Both the position numbers and the translations under genes were made by a program. From positions 1 through 58,828 of the forward strand of contig SVPB01000002.1 of assembly GCA_015066065.1 (NCBI GenBank): 58,828 nt of DNA, read 5' to 3'. The notes under the pieces are model-generated. The model was not told the origin of the DNA, searched no databases, and saw nothing but the letters and a program-made list of their open reading frames with translations. Shown here one piece after another: positions 1 to 9,375 of the stretch. Position 1 is the stretch's first letter, and every line of letters begins with the position of its first letter. The stretch is from Oscillospiraceae bacterium. Lineage in GTDB: Bacteria > Bacillota > Clostridia > Oscillospirales > Acutalibacteraceae.

Positions 1-296
1 TCCCAATCAGCCACCTGAAAGGTGGGCACGGGATGGCCGGCAAAGGCCTCTGCCGACCGCTGTGCCAGCGCGATCGCCTCGGGGTCGATATCCACTCCAT
101 GCACCGCCGCCGGACGACCCAAAGCACACAGGCGCAGCGCCATGGCACCACAGCCGGTGCCCAGCTCATATACCGTCTCCCCCGGACGGGGGGCGGAAAA
201 ATGGGACAGCAGGATCGCATCGGTGCCAAACCGATGGTAAGCCGACACCGCCACCCGGGTGTCTCCGGCTACCTCCAGCCATTGTACCTCCTCCAT
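1..296 (-). CDS. SAM-dependent methyltransferase, tRNA1(Val) A37 N6-methyltransferase (TrmN6/YabB)-like, truncated by window edge
   Basis: Reverse-strand translation MEEVQWLEVAGDTRVAVSAYHRFGTDAILLSHFSAPRPGETVYELGTGCGAMALRLCALGRP..VHGVDID has the class I MTase motif ELGTGCGA; RBS-like GGAGGGGA upstream; lies next to ricT/holB as in Firmicutes. Confidence 0.75.
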   Translation of the reverse strand, partial: MEEVQWLEVAGDTRVAVSAYHRFGTDAILLSHFSAPRPGETVYELGTGCGAMALRLCALGRPAAVHGVDIDPEAIALAQRSAEAFAGHPVPTFQVADW

Positions 297-366
297 GCTG
301 TCCCCTCCTTACTTAAGTATCCGTCTTAAAAACTGGTTCGGGTCATTCATGTCACCCTATACACAA

Positions 367-395
367 TTGACCGAGCAGCGAGGCTGCTCGGTCAA
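367..395 (-). terminator. hairpin downstream of ferredoxin gene (weak U-tract)
   Basis: Perfect 13-bp inverted repeat ttgaccgagcagc-gag-gctgctcggtcaa. Confidence 0.5.
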
Positions 396-415
396 TCAGT
401 GCGTAAATGTTGCGA

Positions 416-586
416 TTATTCCGCAGCGGGAGCCTCCACAGGGCAAGCCTCCGCACAAGCGCCGCAATCGATGCACGCATCGGCGTCGATGACATAGATG
501 CCGTCACCCTCGCTGATGGCCTCCACCGGGCAGCCCTCCGCGCAAGCGCCGCAAGCGATGCACGCGTCAGAAATCTTGTAAGCCAT
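416..586 (-). CDS. 2[4Fe-4S] ferredoxin, 56 aa
   Basis: Reverse translation MAYKISDACIACGACAEGCPVEAISEGDGIYVIDADACIDCGACAEACPVEAPAAE with two CxxCxxCxxxCP motifs. Confidence 0.93.
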   Translation of the reverse strand: MAYKISDACIACGACAEGCPVEAISEGDGIYVIDADACIDCGACAEACPVEAPAAE

Positions 587-659
587 GGTCAGTTACACCT
601 CCTGTAGTCGGATTGTATATCTATAATAGCACACTTTTTTAAAAATGCAACTTCTTTTT

Positions 660-1682
660 TTAGTTCTGGGGCTTGGGGGTGTTCTGACCGCCCTGTCCCC
701 GTCCGCGGTTTCCGCGGCCACGGCCACGATTACGGGGGCGGCGATCACGGGGTTGCCGCTGTTCCTCCTGCCGGGGTGCCGGCTGGGCAGCAGGGGTCGG
801 CTCGGCCGGTGTCTCCGGCTGCGCCACGGGTGCCGGGGTGGGCTGGGGCGCCGGGGTGGGCAGCTCCTCTCCCGACGGACCCTTGCGGATGATGTTCACA
901 TCCTCCCGGCGCATCTCCACGGGGGGTGATTCCGGGTTCTTATCCAACCGCACCTTAAGGCGGCCGGTAAGGATCGCACTGTCGGTCACCACGCCGCGGC
1001 CTTCGGCGGTCATAACGGTGGCGCCCACCTTGGGGCTGAGCTTGAGAAGCTCCTCGTAGGTGTCCTGCTCGTACTTGAGACAGCACATCAGGCGGCCGCA
1101 GGAGCCGGAGATCTTGGTGGGGTTGAGGGACAAGCCCTGTTCCTTGGCCATCTTGATGGATACCGGCTGAAAATCCCGTAAAAACTGAGAACAGCAGAAG
1201 GGACGGCCGCAGATGCCGATGCCGCCCAATTTTTTCGCCTCATCCCGGACACCAATCTGGTGCAGCTCGATCCGGGTGTGAAACACCCCGGCCAGGTCCT
1301 TCACCAGATCCCGGAAATCCACCCGACCCTCGGCGGTGAAGTTGAAGAGGATCTTGGAGTTATCAAAGGCGTACTCGGCGTCCACCAGCTTCATATCCAG
1401 GTTGTGCGCCTCTATGCGCTCCTGGCAGATGCGCATGGCTTCCCGTTCCTTGCGGATGTTGTCCTCCACCCGGCGTCGATCCTCCTCGTTGGCACGGCGC
1501 AGTACCGGCTTGAGGGGCTTATCCCCGGCGGTCTCCCGGTTGGCCCGGGCCACCTCGCCGCATTCCACCCCCCGGGCGGTCTCCACCATCACCTTTTCTC
1601 CCGGGAGCAGAATCAGCTCACCGGGATCAAAGTCATATACCTTTCCGCTGTTGCGGAAGCGAATACCTACGGTCATCGCCAT
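660..1682 (-). CDS. ricT: PSP1/RicT (YaaT) family protein with Pro/Arg-Gly-rich C-terminal tail
   Basis: MAMTVGIRFRNSGKVYDF.. with GICGRPFCCSQFL..KISGSCGRLMCCLKYEQ conserved Cys motifs; adjacent to holB; start after GGAGGTTACGAT. Confidence 0.9.
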   Translation of the reverse strand: MAMTVGIRFRNSGKVYDFDPGELILLPGEKVMVETARGVECGEVARANRETAGDKPLKPVLRRANEEDRRRVEDNIRKEREAMRICQERIEAHNLDMKLVDAEYAFDNSKILFNFTAEGRVDFRDLVKDLAGVFHTRIELHQIGVRDEAKKLGGIGICGRPFCCSQFLRDFQPVSIKMAKEQGLSLNPTKISGSCGRLMCCLKYEQDTYEELLKLSPKVGATVMTAEGRGVVTDSAILTGRLKVRLDKNPESPPVEMRREDVNIIRKGPSGEELPTPAPQPTPAPVAQPETPAEPTPAAQPAPRQEEQRQPRDRRPRNRGRGRGNRGRGQGGQNTPKPQN

Positions 1683-1764
1683 ATCGTAACCTCCTTCGTG
1701 ATCCAATCAGGGTGGATCATCCGTTTCATCTCTCAAAAAACTCGCCAAATACAAGTCCGTTCCG

Positions 1765-2739
1765 TCATCCCATGGCCGCCTGCCGCAAGCGGGCACTCAG
1801 CCGGGTAAGGAACAACGTGTTGTTCATGTTATGAAGCAGATCCTGCTGCAGATCGTCCACCGTCTTCATAAGGGCCATAAGCCGGGTACCGGTCAGCTTC
1901 TGCGCCAGCAGGGATGCCTCCTCCGGGGCGGTGGACAGCCGTCCGGTCGCTCCGTACCGGCAGGCCAGCGCATCCCGTAATACCAGGGTCAAACCACGCA
2001 GAACGGCGGCGGTAAGCTCCTTGTCCTTCTCTAAAGAAGCGGTCAGGGTCATGAGGGGCATCTCCCCCACCGCCACCAGCGCCTTGGCCATCGCCGGGGT
2101 CAACTCCAGCACCTGACGGAAGGTGCCCTCCTGTACCCCATCGATCACCCGACCGATCCGACCGCCAAACAGGCTGTGTGCCCGTTGCAGCTCCTCCACA
2201 TCCACCGTTTGGAGCCGTCTCTGCAGTACCGGGGCGGCCTCGTCCCACGTCACCGGCTGTAAGGTCAGCAGGGTACAGCGAGAACGGATGGTCTCCAACA
2301 GCTGGGTGCGATTCTCACACAAAAGAATAAATAAAACGTGCCGGGGCGGCTCCTCCAGCGTTTTGAGCAGAGCGTTCTGTGCCGCTGGCAGCATGAGCTG
2401 GGCGTTCTCAATGATAAACACCCGATGGGGCGCCTCATTGGGAAGCAGGTGCGCTTGCTGGCGCAGATCACGCATGGCGTCCACCACCTTCTGCTTGCCG
2501 TATACATCGTAGACGGTCACGTCGGGGTGTTCACTCTTCATGCAAGCCGCACAGCGGCCGCAGGGACGCTGCCCCTCACCGCGGCAGGTGGCCGCCCGTG
2601 CTACCAAGCGTGCCACGGTACGGCGGCCGGTGCCTTCCTCCCCTTCCAGCAAAAGGGCATGAGGGAAATGTCCGTTGTCCACGGCGGCGGACAGCTGCCG
2701 CTTCAGTGTCTCGTTGCCGGCCAGATCGCCGAAGTTCAT
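1765..2739 (-). CDS. holB: DNA polymerase III subunit delta'
   Basis: MNFGDLAGNETLKRQLSAAVDNGHFPHALLLEGEEGTGRRT; zinc-finger-like CRGEGQRPCGRCAAC; ALLKTLEEPP and SRC motifs of clamp-loader AAA+. Confidence 0.9.
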   Translation of the reverse strand: MNFGDLAGNETLKRQLSAAVDNGHFPHALLLEGEEGTGRRTVARLVARAATCRGEGQRPCGRCAACMKSEHPDVTVYDVYGKQKVVDAMRDLRQQAHLLPNEAPHRVFIIENAQLMLPAAQNALLKTLEEPPRHVLFILLCENRTQLLETIRSRCTLLTLQPVTWDEAAPVLQRRLQTVDVEELQRAHSLFGGRIGRVIDGVQEGTFRQVLELTPAMAKALVAVGEMPLMTLTASLEKDKELTAAVLRGLTLVLRDALACRYGATGRLSTAPEEASLLAQKLTGTRLMALMKTVDDLQQDLLHNMNNTLFLTRLSARLRQAAMG

Positions 2740-2922
2740 GGACGCTCCCTCCCCACAATGAATCATACTTCTACTATTATACATAAATATCCCGTCGCTG
2801 ACAAGGGCTTTTTGCAGGTAAATTTTTTTGCTTTCTTTCAGGTTCTCCCTTGTTTTACGACAAGAAATGTGCTATGCTAATACTGTTTGATAAAAAGGTT
2901 TACGTAGGGGGCGGCAAAAGGT

Positions 2923-4404
2923 ATGAAAAAGGGCTTTGATAACGCACTGTATATGCAGAAACAAAAGGAGCATATTCTGGAGCGCATTTCCAAGTTCAAC
3001 GGCAAGCTGTATCTGGAATTTGGCGGTAAGCTGTTTGACGACTATCATGCCTCCCGGGTACTGCCCGGCTTTGAGCCGGACGCCAAGATCCGTCTGCTGC
3101 GCTCCATGGGCGACCAAGCCGAGCTGGTGTTCTGCATCAGCGCCGATAATATCGAGAAGAACAAGATCCGTGCCGATCTGGGCATCAGCTACGACCAGGA
3201 TCTGCTGCGGCAGGTGGACATGGTACAGAACATGGGTATCTCGGTCAACAGCGTGGTCATCACCCGTTACACCGGACAAGCCGCCGCCGATCAGTTTAAG
3301 TGCAAGCTGGATGCGCTGGGGATCCGCAACTACATCCACCGTCCTATCGCCGGGTACCCGGCGGACGTGGATCACATTGTCAGCGAGCAGGGCTATGGTG
3401 CCAACCCGTACATCGAGACCACCAAGCCTCTGGTGGTGGTCACCGCCCCCGGTCCCGGCAGCGGCAAGCTGGCCACCTGCCTGTCCCAGGTGTACCACGA
3501 GCATCAACGGGGGATTCTGGCCGGGTACGGTAAGTACGAGACCTTCCCTATCTGGAACCTTCCCCTCAAGCATCCGGTGAACTTAGCCTACGAGGCGGCT
3601 ACCGCCGATCTGCAGGATGTCAACATGATCGACCCCTTCCATCTGGAGGCCTACGGGGTCACCACCGTCAACTACAACCGTGACGTGGAAGCCTTCCCTC
3701 TGGTGCGCACCATCCTGAGCCGCATCACCGGTAATGATAAATTCTACTGCAGTCCCACCGATATGGGGGTCAACATGGCCGGGTACGCCATCGTGGATGA
3801 CGAGGCCTGCCGGCAGGCCAGCTATCAGGAGATCATCCGCCGTTACTATAAGGGGCTCACCGACCTGCGCATGGGCCGGGAGAAGGAGGAAACGGTGGAG
3901 AAGCTCAAGAGCATCATGCAGCAGACGGGACTTAAGCACACCGACCGGGCGGTGGTACAGCCGGCGCTGGACAAGAGCGCCCGGGTAGGCGCCCCGGCGG
4001 CGGCGATCCAGCTGCCGGATGGCCGCATCATCACCGGCAAGTCCACCCCTCTGCTCAGTGCCTGCTCGGCGGCGGTGCTCAACGCCATCAAGGTGCTGGC
4101 GGACATCCCTAAGGCTACCCTGCTGATGAGCCCGGCGGTGCTGGAGCCGGTTATCGATCTTAAGAAGAATCTGCTGGGCAGTCAATCCAGCGCCCTCAAG
4201 CTGGATGACTCCCTGACAGCGCTGTACATCTGCGCCGCCAGCGATCCCACCGCCGCCAAAGCGGTGGCCCAGCTGCCCTTACTGCGTGGATGCGAGCTGC
4301 ACGCCACCCAGATCTTCCATTCCGGCGATGAGTCGGTGCTGCGCCGCATGCGCATGCATATCACCTGCGAGCCGGCATTCCCGGATAAAAGTGTCTTGTA
4401 TTAA
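2923..4404 (+). CDS. DUF1846 family protein
   Basis: 493 aa MKKGFDNALYMQKQKEHILERISKFNGKLYLEFGGKLFDDYHASRVLPGF.. typical of the DUF1846 family. Confidence 0.88.
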   Translation: MKKGFDNALYMQKQKEHILERISKFNGKLYLEFGGKLFDDYHASRVLPGFEPDAKIRLLRSMGDQAELVFCISADNIEKNKIRADLGISYDQDLLRQVDMVQNMGISVNSVVITRYTGQAAADQFKCKLDALGIRNYIHRPIAGYPADVDHIVSEQGYGANPYIETTKPLVVVTAPGPGSGKLATCLSQVYHEHQRGILAGYGKYETFPIWNLPLKHPVNLAYEAATADLQDVNMIDPFHLEAYGVTTVNYNRDVEAFPLVRTILSRITGNDKFYCSPTDMGVNMAGYAIVDDEACRQASYQEIIRRYYKGLTDLRMGREKEETVEKLKSIMQQTGLKHTDRAVVQPALDKSARVGAPAAAIQLPDGRIITGKSTPLLSACSAAVLNAIKVLADIPKATLLMSPAVLEPVIDLKKNLLGSQSSALKLDDSLTALYICAASDPTAAKAVAQLPLLRGCELHATQIFHSGDESVLRRMRMHITCEPAFPDKSVLY

Positions 4405-4466
4405 ATCACCAAAAAGGCGTCGTCCCACGGGCGGTGCCTTTTTATACCAACAGAGGAGGGATCTTT

Positions 4467-5840
4467 ATGATTCGTATACTTCAGTTTGGGGAAGGCAACT
4501 TCCTGCGCACCTTCGTGGACGCTTATTTTGACACCCTCAACCGGGAGGGCGGCCACTATGCCGTGGACATCGTCAAGCCTATCCCGTTAGGGAATCTGGA
4601 TGCCTTCCGGCGGCAGGACAACCGCTACCACATCGTCCTGCGTGGCGTTGAAAACGGTCAGCCGGTGGAAAAGGTACACCCCATCGAGGTGATCGATCGG
4701 GTGCTGGATCCCTTTGCGGACGAGGAGGGGTTCTTTGCCCTGACGGAGGATCCGGAATTGACCCTCATCGTATCCAATACCACCGAAGCCGGCATCACCT
4801 TCTGTGACAGCGACCCGGCGGACGGCTTTGCCCAGGTAACCTACCCGGCCAAGCTCACCCGTCTGCTGTATCGGCGGTATACCGCCGGCCTGCCGGGGGT
4901 GTATCTGCTGCCGGTGGAGCTGATCGAAAACAACGCCGACGAGCTGTATCGCTGTGTGGATCGCTACATCACCCTGTGGGGTCTTCCCGAGGCGTTCCGG
5001 CAATGGAACAACACCCAGTGCGTCTACTGCAACACCCTGGTGGACCGTATTGTATCCGGTCGTCCCCGGGACGAGGAGACCGCCGCCCATCTGCAGGAGC
5101 TGATCGGTGCGCCGGACGAGCTGGTCAGCGTAGGCGAGCCTTTTGGCCTGTGGGTGGTGGAAAACAAGGGCGACATCGCCCGGTATCTGCCCACCGGTAT
5201 GCACAACATCGAGGTGGTACTCACCGACGACATCGGGTACTACAAGAAGCGCAAGGTGCGTGTCCTCAACGGCAGTCACACCAACCTGGTGGCCGCCGGT
5301 CTGTGGCTGGGGTGTGAGACGGTGTACGATTGCATGGTGCATCCCCGGCTGTCCGCCTTCCTGGAGGCCACCCTGCAGGAGGAGATCATCCCCTTCGTGT
5401 CCGCTGACACCAAGGCCACCGGCGCTTTCGCCTCCGACGTGAAGGAACGGTTTCTCAACCCTTATCTCAACCATCAGCTTACCGGCATCGCCCTCAACTC
5501 CATCTCCAAGTGGCGTGCCCGGGATCTGTGCAGCTTTGCCGATTATTACCGCACCCACGGGTGCAGCCCCACCCATCTGACGGTGGGCTTTGCCTACCTG
5601 ATGGCGGTGTATACCAGCGTGCGGCGGCAGGGGGACGGCTTTGTGGCCGCCCTGCCCACCCGGGAGATCCCTCTGCAGGATGACCCGGCGTATCTTGGCT
5701 ACTTTGCCGACGGCGGCTCTATTACCGGGTTTATGCAGAAGGCCGAGGTGTTCGGGGAAGACCTGACCGCCTACGAGGGCTTTGCCGCCACGGTGGAACA
5801 GCAGGTTGCCGCCATCCGGGAAGGGAGCGTGCTGGTATGA
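4467..5840 (+). CDS. uxaB: tagaturonate reductase (mannitol dehydrogenase family)
   Basis: MIRILQFGEGNFLRTFVDAYFDTLN..; downstream uxaA overlaps by 4 nt; RBS gaggaggg. Confidence 0.88.
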   Translation: MIRILQFGEGNFLRTFVDAYFDTLNREGGHYAVDIVKPIPLGNLDAFRRQDNRYHIVLRGVENGQPVEKVHPIEVIDRVLDPFADEEGFFALTEDPELTLIVSNTTEAGITFCDSDPADGFAQVTYPAKLTRLLYRRYTAGLPGVYLLPVELIENNADELYRCVDRYITLWGLPEAFRQWNNTQCVYCNTLVDRIVSGRPRDEETAAHLQELIGAPDELVSVGEPFGLWVVENKGDIARYLPTGMHNIEVVLTDDIGYYKKRKVRVLNGSHTNLVAAGLWLGCETVYDCMVHPRLSAFLEATLQEEIIPFVSADTKATGAFASDVKERFLNPYLNHQLTGIALNSISKWRARDLCSFADYYRTHGCSPTHLTVGFAYLMAVYTSVRRQGDGFVAALPTREIPLQDDPAYLGYFADGGSITGFMQKAEVFGEDLTAYEGFAATVEQQVAAIREGSVLV

Positions 5841-7243
5841 AGAACACCTTGATCATTGATCAGCAGGATAACGTCGGCGTCCGGCTGGTGGCCGGCGGCG
5901 GTATCCCGGCAGGGCACAAGTATGCGCTGACCGCCATCCCGGAGGGAGCCGAGGTCATCAAGTACGGGGCGGTCATCGGCCGTGCCACCGCCCCCATCGC
6001 CCCCGGTGAATGGGTACATACCCACAACCTGCGCTCCCATCTGGACGAGGAGGCGGCCTACACCTATACCCCCCGGCTGGTACAGCCTGCCCCGCAAAAG
6101 GGGACTTTCATGGGCTATCCCCGGCAGGGGCGCCGGGCCGGCATCCGCAACGAGATCTACATCATCCCCACGGTGGGCTGTGTCAACGGCGTGTGCCAGC
6201 GTCTGCAGCAGCAGGCGCAAGCGCTGGTGACCGGCTCCATCGATGGCATTTTTGCCCTGCCCCATCAGTTTGGGTGCAGTCAGCTGGGGGAGGATAACGA
6301 GAACATCCGCGCCCTCCTGTGCGGTGTAGCACGCAACCCCAATGCCTCCTTCGTGCTGTTTGTGGGGCTGGGATGCGAAAACAACCGCCTGGACGGCATC
6401 ATAGAGGAGCTGCGAGAGGACAGCGCCGACGGACACATCGCCTTCTACAACACCCAGGACGTGGAGGACGAGGTGGGCTACGGTCTGGAGATCCTGCGTG
6501 ATTTTGCCGCCAAGGCGGCGGTGCTGCAGCGCCAGCCGGTGGATCTGGCGGAGGTGTGCATCGGTCTCAAGTGCGGCGGTAGCGACGGGTATTCCGGCAT
6601 CACCGCCAACCCCTTGGTGGGGCGCATCAGCGACCGGCTGGTAGCCCACGGCGGTGCGGCGGTGCTCACCGAGGTGCCGGAGATGTTCGGCGCCGAACAG
6701 CGGCTCATGGACAAGTGCTGTGACCGGGCGGTGTTTGAAGCCTACCGGCAGATGATCGTGGATTTTAAGAAGAGCTACACCGATCAAGGGTTCCCGGTGT
6801 ACGAGAACCCCAGCCCCGGCAACAAGGACGGCGGCATCACCACCCTGGAGGAAAAATCCCTGGGCTGTGTGGAGAAGGCCGGCACCTCCCCCATCGTGGA
6901 CGTGCTTCCTTACGGTGGTCAGGTGCGCAAGGCCGGCGTCACCGCCCTCAACGCCCCGGGCAACGACCTCATCGCCGCCACCGCCTTGGCCGCCGCCGGC
7001 TGTCAGGTGGTGCTGTTCACCACCGGGCGTGGCACCCCCTTCTCCACCTTTGTGCCCACCATGAAGATCGCCTCCAACGACGCTCTTGCCCAGCGCAAGG
7101 CCGGATGGATCGATTTTTCCGCCGCCTCCATGGACGAGGACGGGCTGTGGGAGAAGCTGCTGGGCATCCTGAACGGCACCGTCCGCTGTCACAGCGAGGA
7201 CGTGCGTGAGATCGCCTTCTACAAGACCGGCGTTACCCTCTGA
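5837..7243 (+). CDS. uxaA: altronate dehydratase
   Basis: MKNTLIIDQQDNVGVRL.. FMGYPRQGRRAGIRNEIYIIPTVGCVN.. GLKCGGSDGYSGITANP.. TTGRGTPFSTFVPTMKIASN. Confidence 0.93.
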   Translation: MKNTLIIDQQDNVGVRLVAGGGIPAGHKYALTAIPEGAEVIKYGAVIGRATAPIAPGEWVHTHNLRSHLDEEAAYTYTPRLVQPAPQKGTFMGYPRQGRRAGIRNEIYIIPTVGCVNGVCQRLQQQAQALVTGSIDGIFALPHQFGCSQLGEDNENIRALLCGVARNPNASFVLFVGLGCENNRLDGIIEELREDSADGHIAFYNTQDVEDEVGYGLEILRDFAAKAAVLQRQPVDLAEVCIGLKCGGSDGYSGITANPLVGRISDRLVAHGGAAVLTEVPEMFGAEQRLMDKCCDRAVFEAYRQMIVDFKKSYTDQGFPVYENPSPGNKDGGITTLEEKSLGCVEKAGTSPIVDVLPYGGQVRKAGVTALNAPGNDLIAATALAAAGCQVVLFTTGRGTPFSTFVPTMKIASNDALAQRKAGWIDFSAASMDEDGLWEKLLGILNGTVRCHSEDVREIAFYKTGVTL

Positions 7244-7252
7244 TATACGCAA

Positions 7253-7284
7253 AAAAACCGCACCCCACGGGGTGCGGTTTTCTT
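7253..7284 (+). terminator. rho-independent terminator after uxaA
   Basis: aaccgcacccc-acg-gggtgcggttttctt. Confidence 0.85.
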
Positions 7285-7382
7285 CGTCCCGACCATTCAA
7301 AACGGCCGCCGGCATTTTGTGCAGTATGTCAATGGACAAAAAAGGAAGATAATGGTAAAATGAAAGCAAAGGAGGGGGCTGT

Positions 7383-8141
7383 ATGAAGCAAGGAAACGTC
7401 TATCGCACAAAGTCCGCTTTGGTGCTGATCGCCTTATGGCTGTTACTGCTTGCCGGCTGTGGGGATGCACCCGTCAGCTCCGTCCCTCTCAGCTCTGCGC
7501 CTGCGCCGGTAGCCTCCGGCCTTGATGACAGCCTGCTGGACGTGTATGACAACGACAAGCCGATCGCACAGGTGGGGGACGTGACCGTCTACCACTCCAC
7601 CATAGTCAACATGATGAGAAAAAGCAAGACCGCTTTGGACAATAACCTGGCGTTGTACGATCAGCTCAAAGCGACGGATCCCAACGAAGCGGCCACCATC
7701 TGGGAACAGATCGAGGCGCTCCGCCGAGAGGTGGCCAAGAGCGAAGGCCAGGTTATTCGGGAGTACGCTCTGTTGGAAGCGGCGTTCCAAAAGGCGCTGC
7801 AGCGGCACACCGCCGCCTCCTACGATGACGCCTATGCCTTTGTGAAAGATAACTGGGAGGTCGTCAAGGAGGAGGCGCAGAAAGCCGACGAGCAGGTTGC
7901 ACAGGAGTCCTATCAGTTTCTGCTCAAATACATGCAGAAAAAAGGATTGGACGAAACGGCATATCTTCAGGAGGCGGCCCGCAGCGTACAACGGGAAAAC
8001 ACCCTTATCCAGCTCAAAAAAGCGTATTTCCCAGACCACACCGCCACTTACTATTCTGCTGAGCAGGAGGATGCCTTTTACACCTACCTGGCCGACTGGA
8101 CAAAGGACGTAACAATCACCTACTTCTATGAGGAGGGATAA
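7383..8141 (+). CDS. lipoprotein, possible SurA_N-like chaperone domain without PPIase domain
   Basis: Signal peptide with lipobox LLAGC; KPIAQVGDVTVYHSTI resembles SurA/PrsA N-terminal segment; 252 aa. Confidence 0.6.
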   Translation: MKQGNVYRTKSALVLIALWLLLLAGCGDAPVSSVPLSSAPAPVASGLDDSLLDVYDNDKPIAQVGDVTVYHSTIVNMMRKSKTALDNNLALYDQLKATDPNEAATIWEQIEALRREVAKSEGQVIREYALLEAAFQKALQRHTAASYDDAYAFVKDNWEVVKEEAQKADEQVAQESYQFLLKYMQKKGLDETAYLQEAARSVQRENTLIQLKKAYFPDHTATYYSAEQEDAFYTYLADWTKDVTITYFYEEG

Positions 8142-8143
8142 CG

Positions 8144-8497
8144 ATGCTCGACTTTTTGGAAAAAACGATGGCCTACCTTCTCCTATGGGCGGCTGCGATC
8201 GCCGTCGGCGTGCTCAGCCTATGGCTGCGCCGCCGGGGATACCGGCTCGCATCGCTGGCAAGCGCCTGGGTGCCGGGGGCGGTATCCGTAGGACTGCTGT
8301 GCGTCCTGCGGCACGATTTTAACCTGCCGCATCAGGATGGCATTGCCGTCACCGACGTGATGCGCTGGTTTATGCTGGACGATAACCCCCTGCGGTGGGA
8401 GAGCCGCGCTTATGTCACCGCTGGCGTGCTGGTGGCGGTCACCCTTCTGTTTGCCATCGTCATGACGTGGCTCCTTTGGCGCAAGAAAAAAGCCTGA
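8144..8497 (+). CDS. small hypothetical membrane protein
   Basis: 117 aa with several hydrophobic segments; starts 3 nt after the preceding ORF; probably co-transcribed. Confidence 0.6.
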   Translation: MLDFLEKTMAYLLLWAAAIAVGVLSLWLRRRGYRLASLASAWVPGAVSVGLLCVLRHDFNLPHQDGIAVTDVMRWFMLDDNPLRWESRAYVTAGVLVAVTLLFAIVMTWLLWRKKKA

Positions 8498-8502
8498 CCA
8501 TG

Positions 8503-8542
8503 CAAAAGCGGTTCCGCCCATCCGGACGGAACCGCTTTCTTT
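8503..8542 (+). terminator. rho-independent terminator (probably bidirectional)
   Basis: aaaagcggttccg..cggaaccgcttt stem. Confidence 0.8.
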
Positions 8543-8545
8543 AGC

Positions 8546-9070
8546 TTATTTTCCCTCGTAGACGACCACCGAGTCCACGTCGTAGCCCTCCAGGGTGCGG
8601 CGGCCCTCCAGACCGGCCAGCTCCAGCAGGAACAGCATCTTGACCACCTGGCCGCCCAGCTCTTCCACCAGCTCAGCGGCGGCTTTCATGGTGCCGCCGG
8701 TGGCGATAAGGTCGTCCAACAGCACCACCCGTTGACCGGGGCGGATATCCTCCTTGTGGATCTCAATGGCGGCAGAGCCGTATTCCAGAGCGTATTCCTT
8801 ACGCACCACCGCCCGGGGCAGCTTGCCGGCTTTACGGATAGGGACAAAGGGCTTGCCCAGATTGTAGGCCAGCGGCATACCGAAGATGAAGCCACGGCTC
8901 TCGGCCCCGGCAATCACGTCAAAGTCCAGCCCCTCCAGCCGCTTTTGCAGCTCGTCAATGGCCAGGCGCAGACCCTCGGCGCTCTGCAGCACCCCGGTCA
9001 CGTCCCGGAACAGAATACCCGGCTCGGGAAAATCGGGAATGGTGATCACGTAATCGGCTACGGTTTTCAT
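8546..9070 (-). CDS. apt: adenine phosphoribosyltransferase
   Basis: MKTVADYVITIPDFPEPGILFRDVTGVL..; PRPP motif VVLLDDLIATGGTM. Confidence 0.96.
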   Translation of the reverse strand: MKTVADYVITIPDFPEPGILFRDVTGVLQSAEGLRLAIDELQKRLEGLDFDVIAGAESRGFIFGMPLAYNLGKPFVPIRKAGKLPRAVVRKEYALEYGSAAIEIHKEDIRPGQRVVLLDDLIATGGTMKAAAELVEELGGQVVKMLFLLELAGLEGRRTLEGYDVDSVVVYEGK

Positions 9071-9188
9071 GGTACAGCCCCTCTTTACTGTTATAATAGG
9101 ATACTACTAATGTACCAATAATTTGACAAAATGTAAAGGGCTTTGGCGAAATTTTCTCACGGCATCCCGTTTCGACACAAAATAAGGC

Positions 9189-9217
9189 TTGACTTTTGGG
9201 GGGCGTGCGGCTATAAT
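9189..9217 (+). promoter_or_regulatory. promoter of tRNA-Lys
   Basis: TTGACT at 9189-9194, 17-nt spacer, TATAAT at 9212-9217. Confidence 0.8.
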
Positions 9218-9243
9218 ATGATAGCGCCGTTGTGGCGTGGTAT

Positions 9244-9319
9244 GAACCATTAGCTCAGCTGGCAGAGCATTTGACTTTTAATCAAAGGGCCCGGGGTTCG
9301 AATCCCCGATGGTTCACCA
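9244..9319 (+). tRNA. tRNA-Lys (anticodon TTT), CCA encoded
   Basis: gaaccat..atggttc acceptor stem, D-arm tagctcagctggcagagca, anticodon loop cttttaa, T-loop ggttcgaatcc, 3' acca. Confidence 0.96.
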
Positions 9320-9327
9320 ACGAAAAA

Positions 9328-9375
9328 GCCCGTAAAACCGCTTGAAATAAGCAGTTTTACGGGGTTTTTCTTTTT
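9328..9375 (+). terminator. terminator after tRNA-Lys
   Basis: cccgtaaaac..gttttacggg stem followed by tttttcttttt. Confidence 0.8.

Noticed and set aside
449-568. Near-identical about 31-nt direct repeats
   Set aside because: They are the two homologous 4Fe-4S motifs of the ferredoxin, an expected internal duplication.
5771-7369. 532-aa minus-strand ORF
   Set aside because: Antisense shadow of uxaA; no recognisable motifs.
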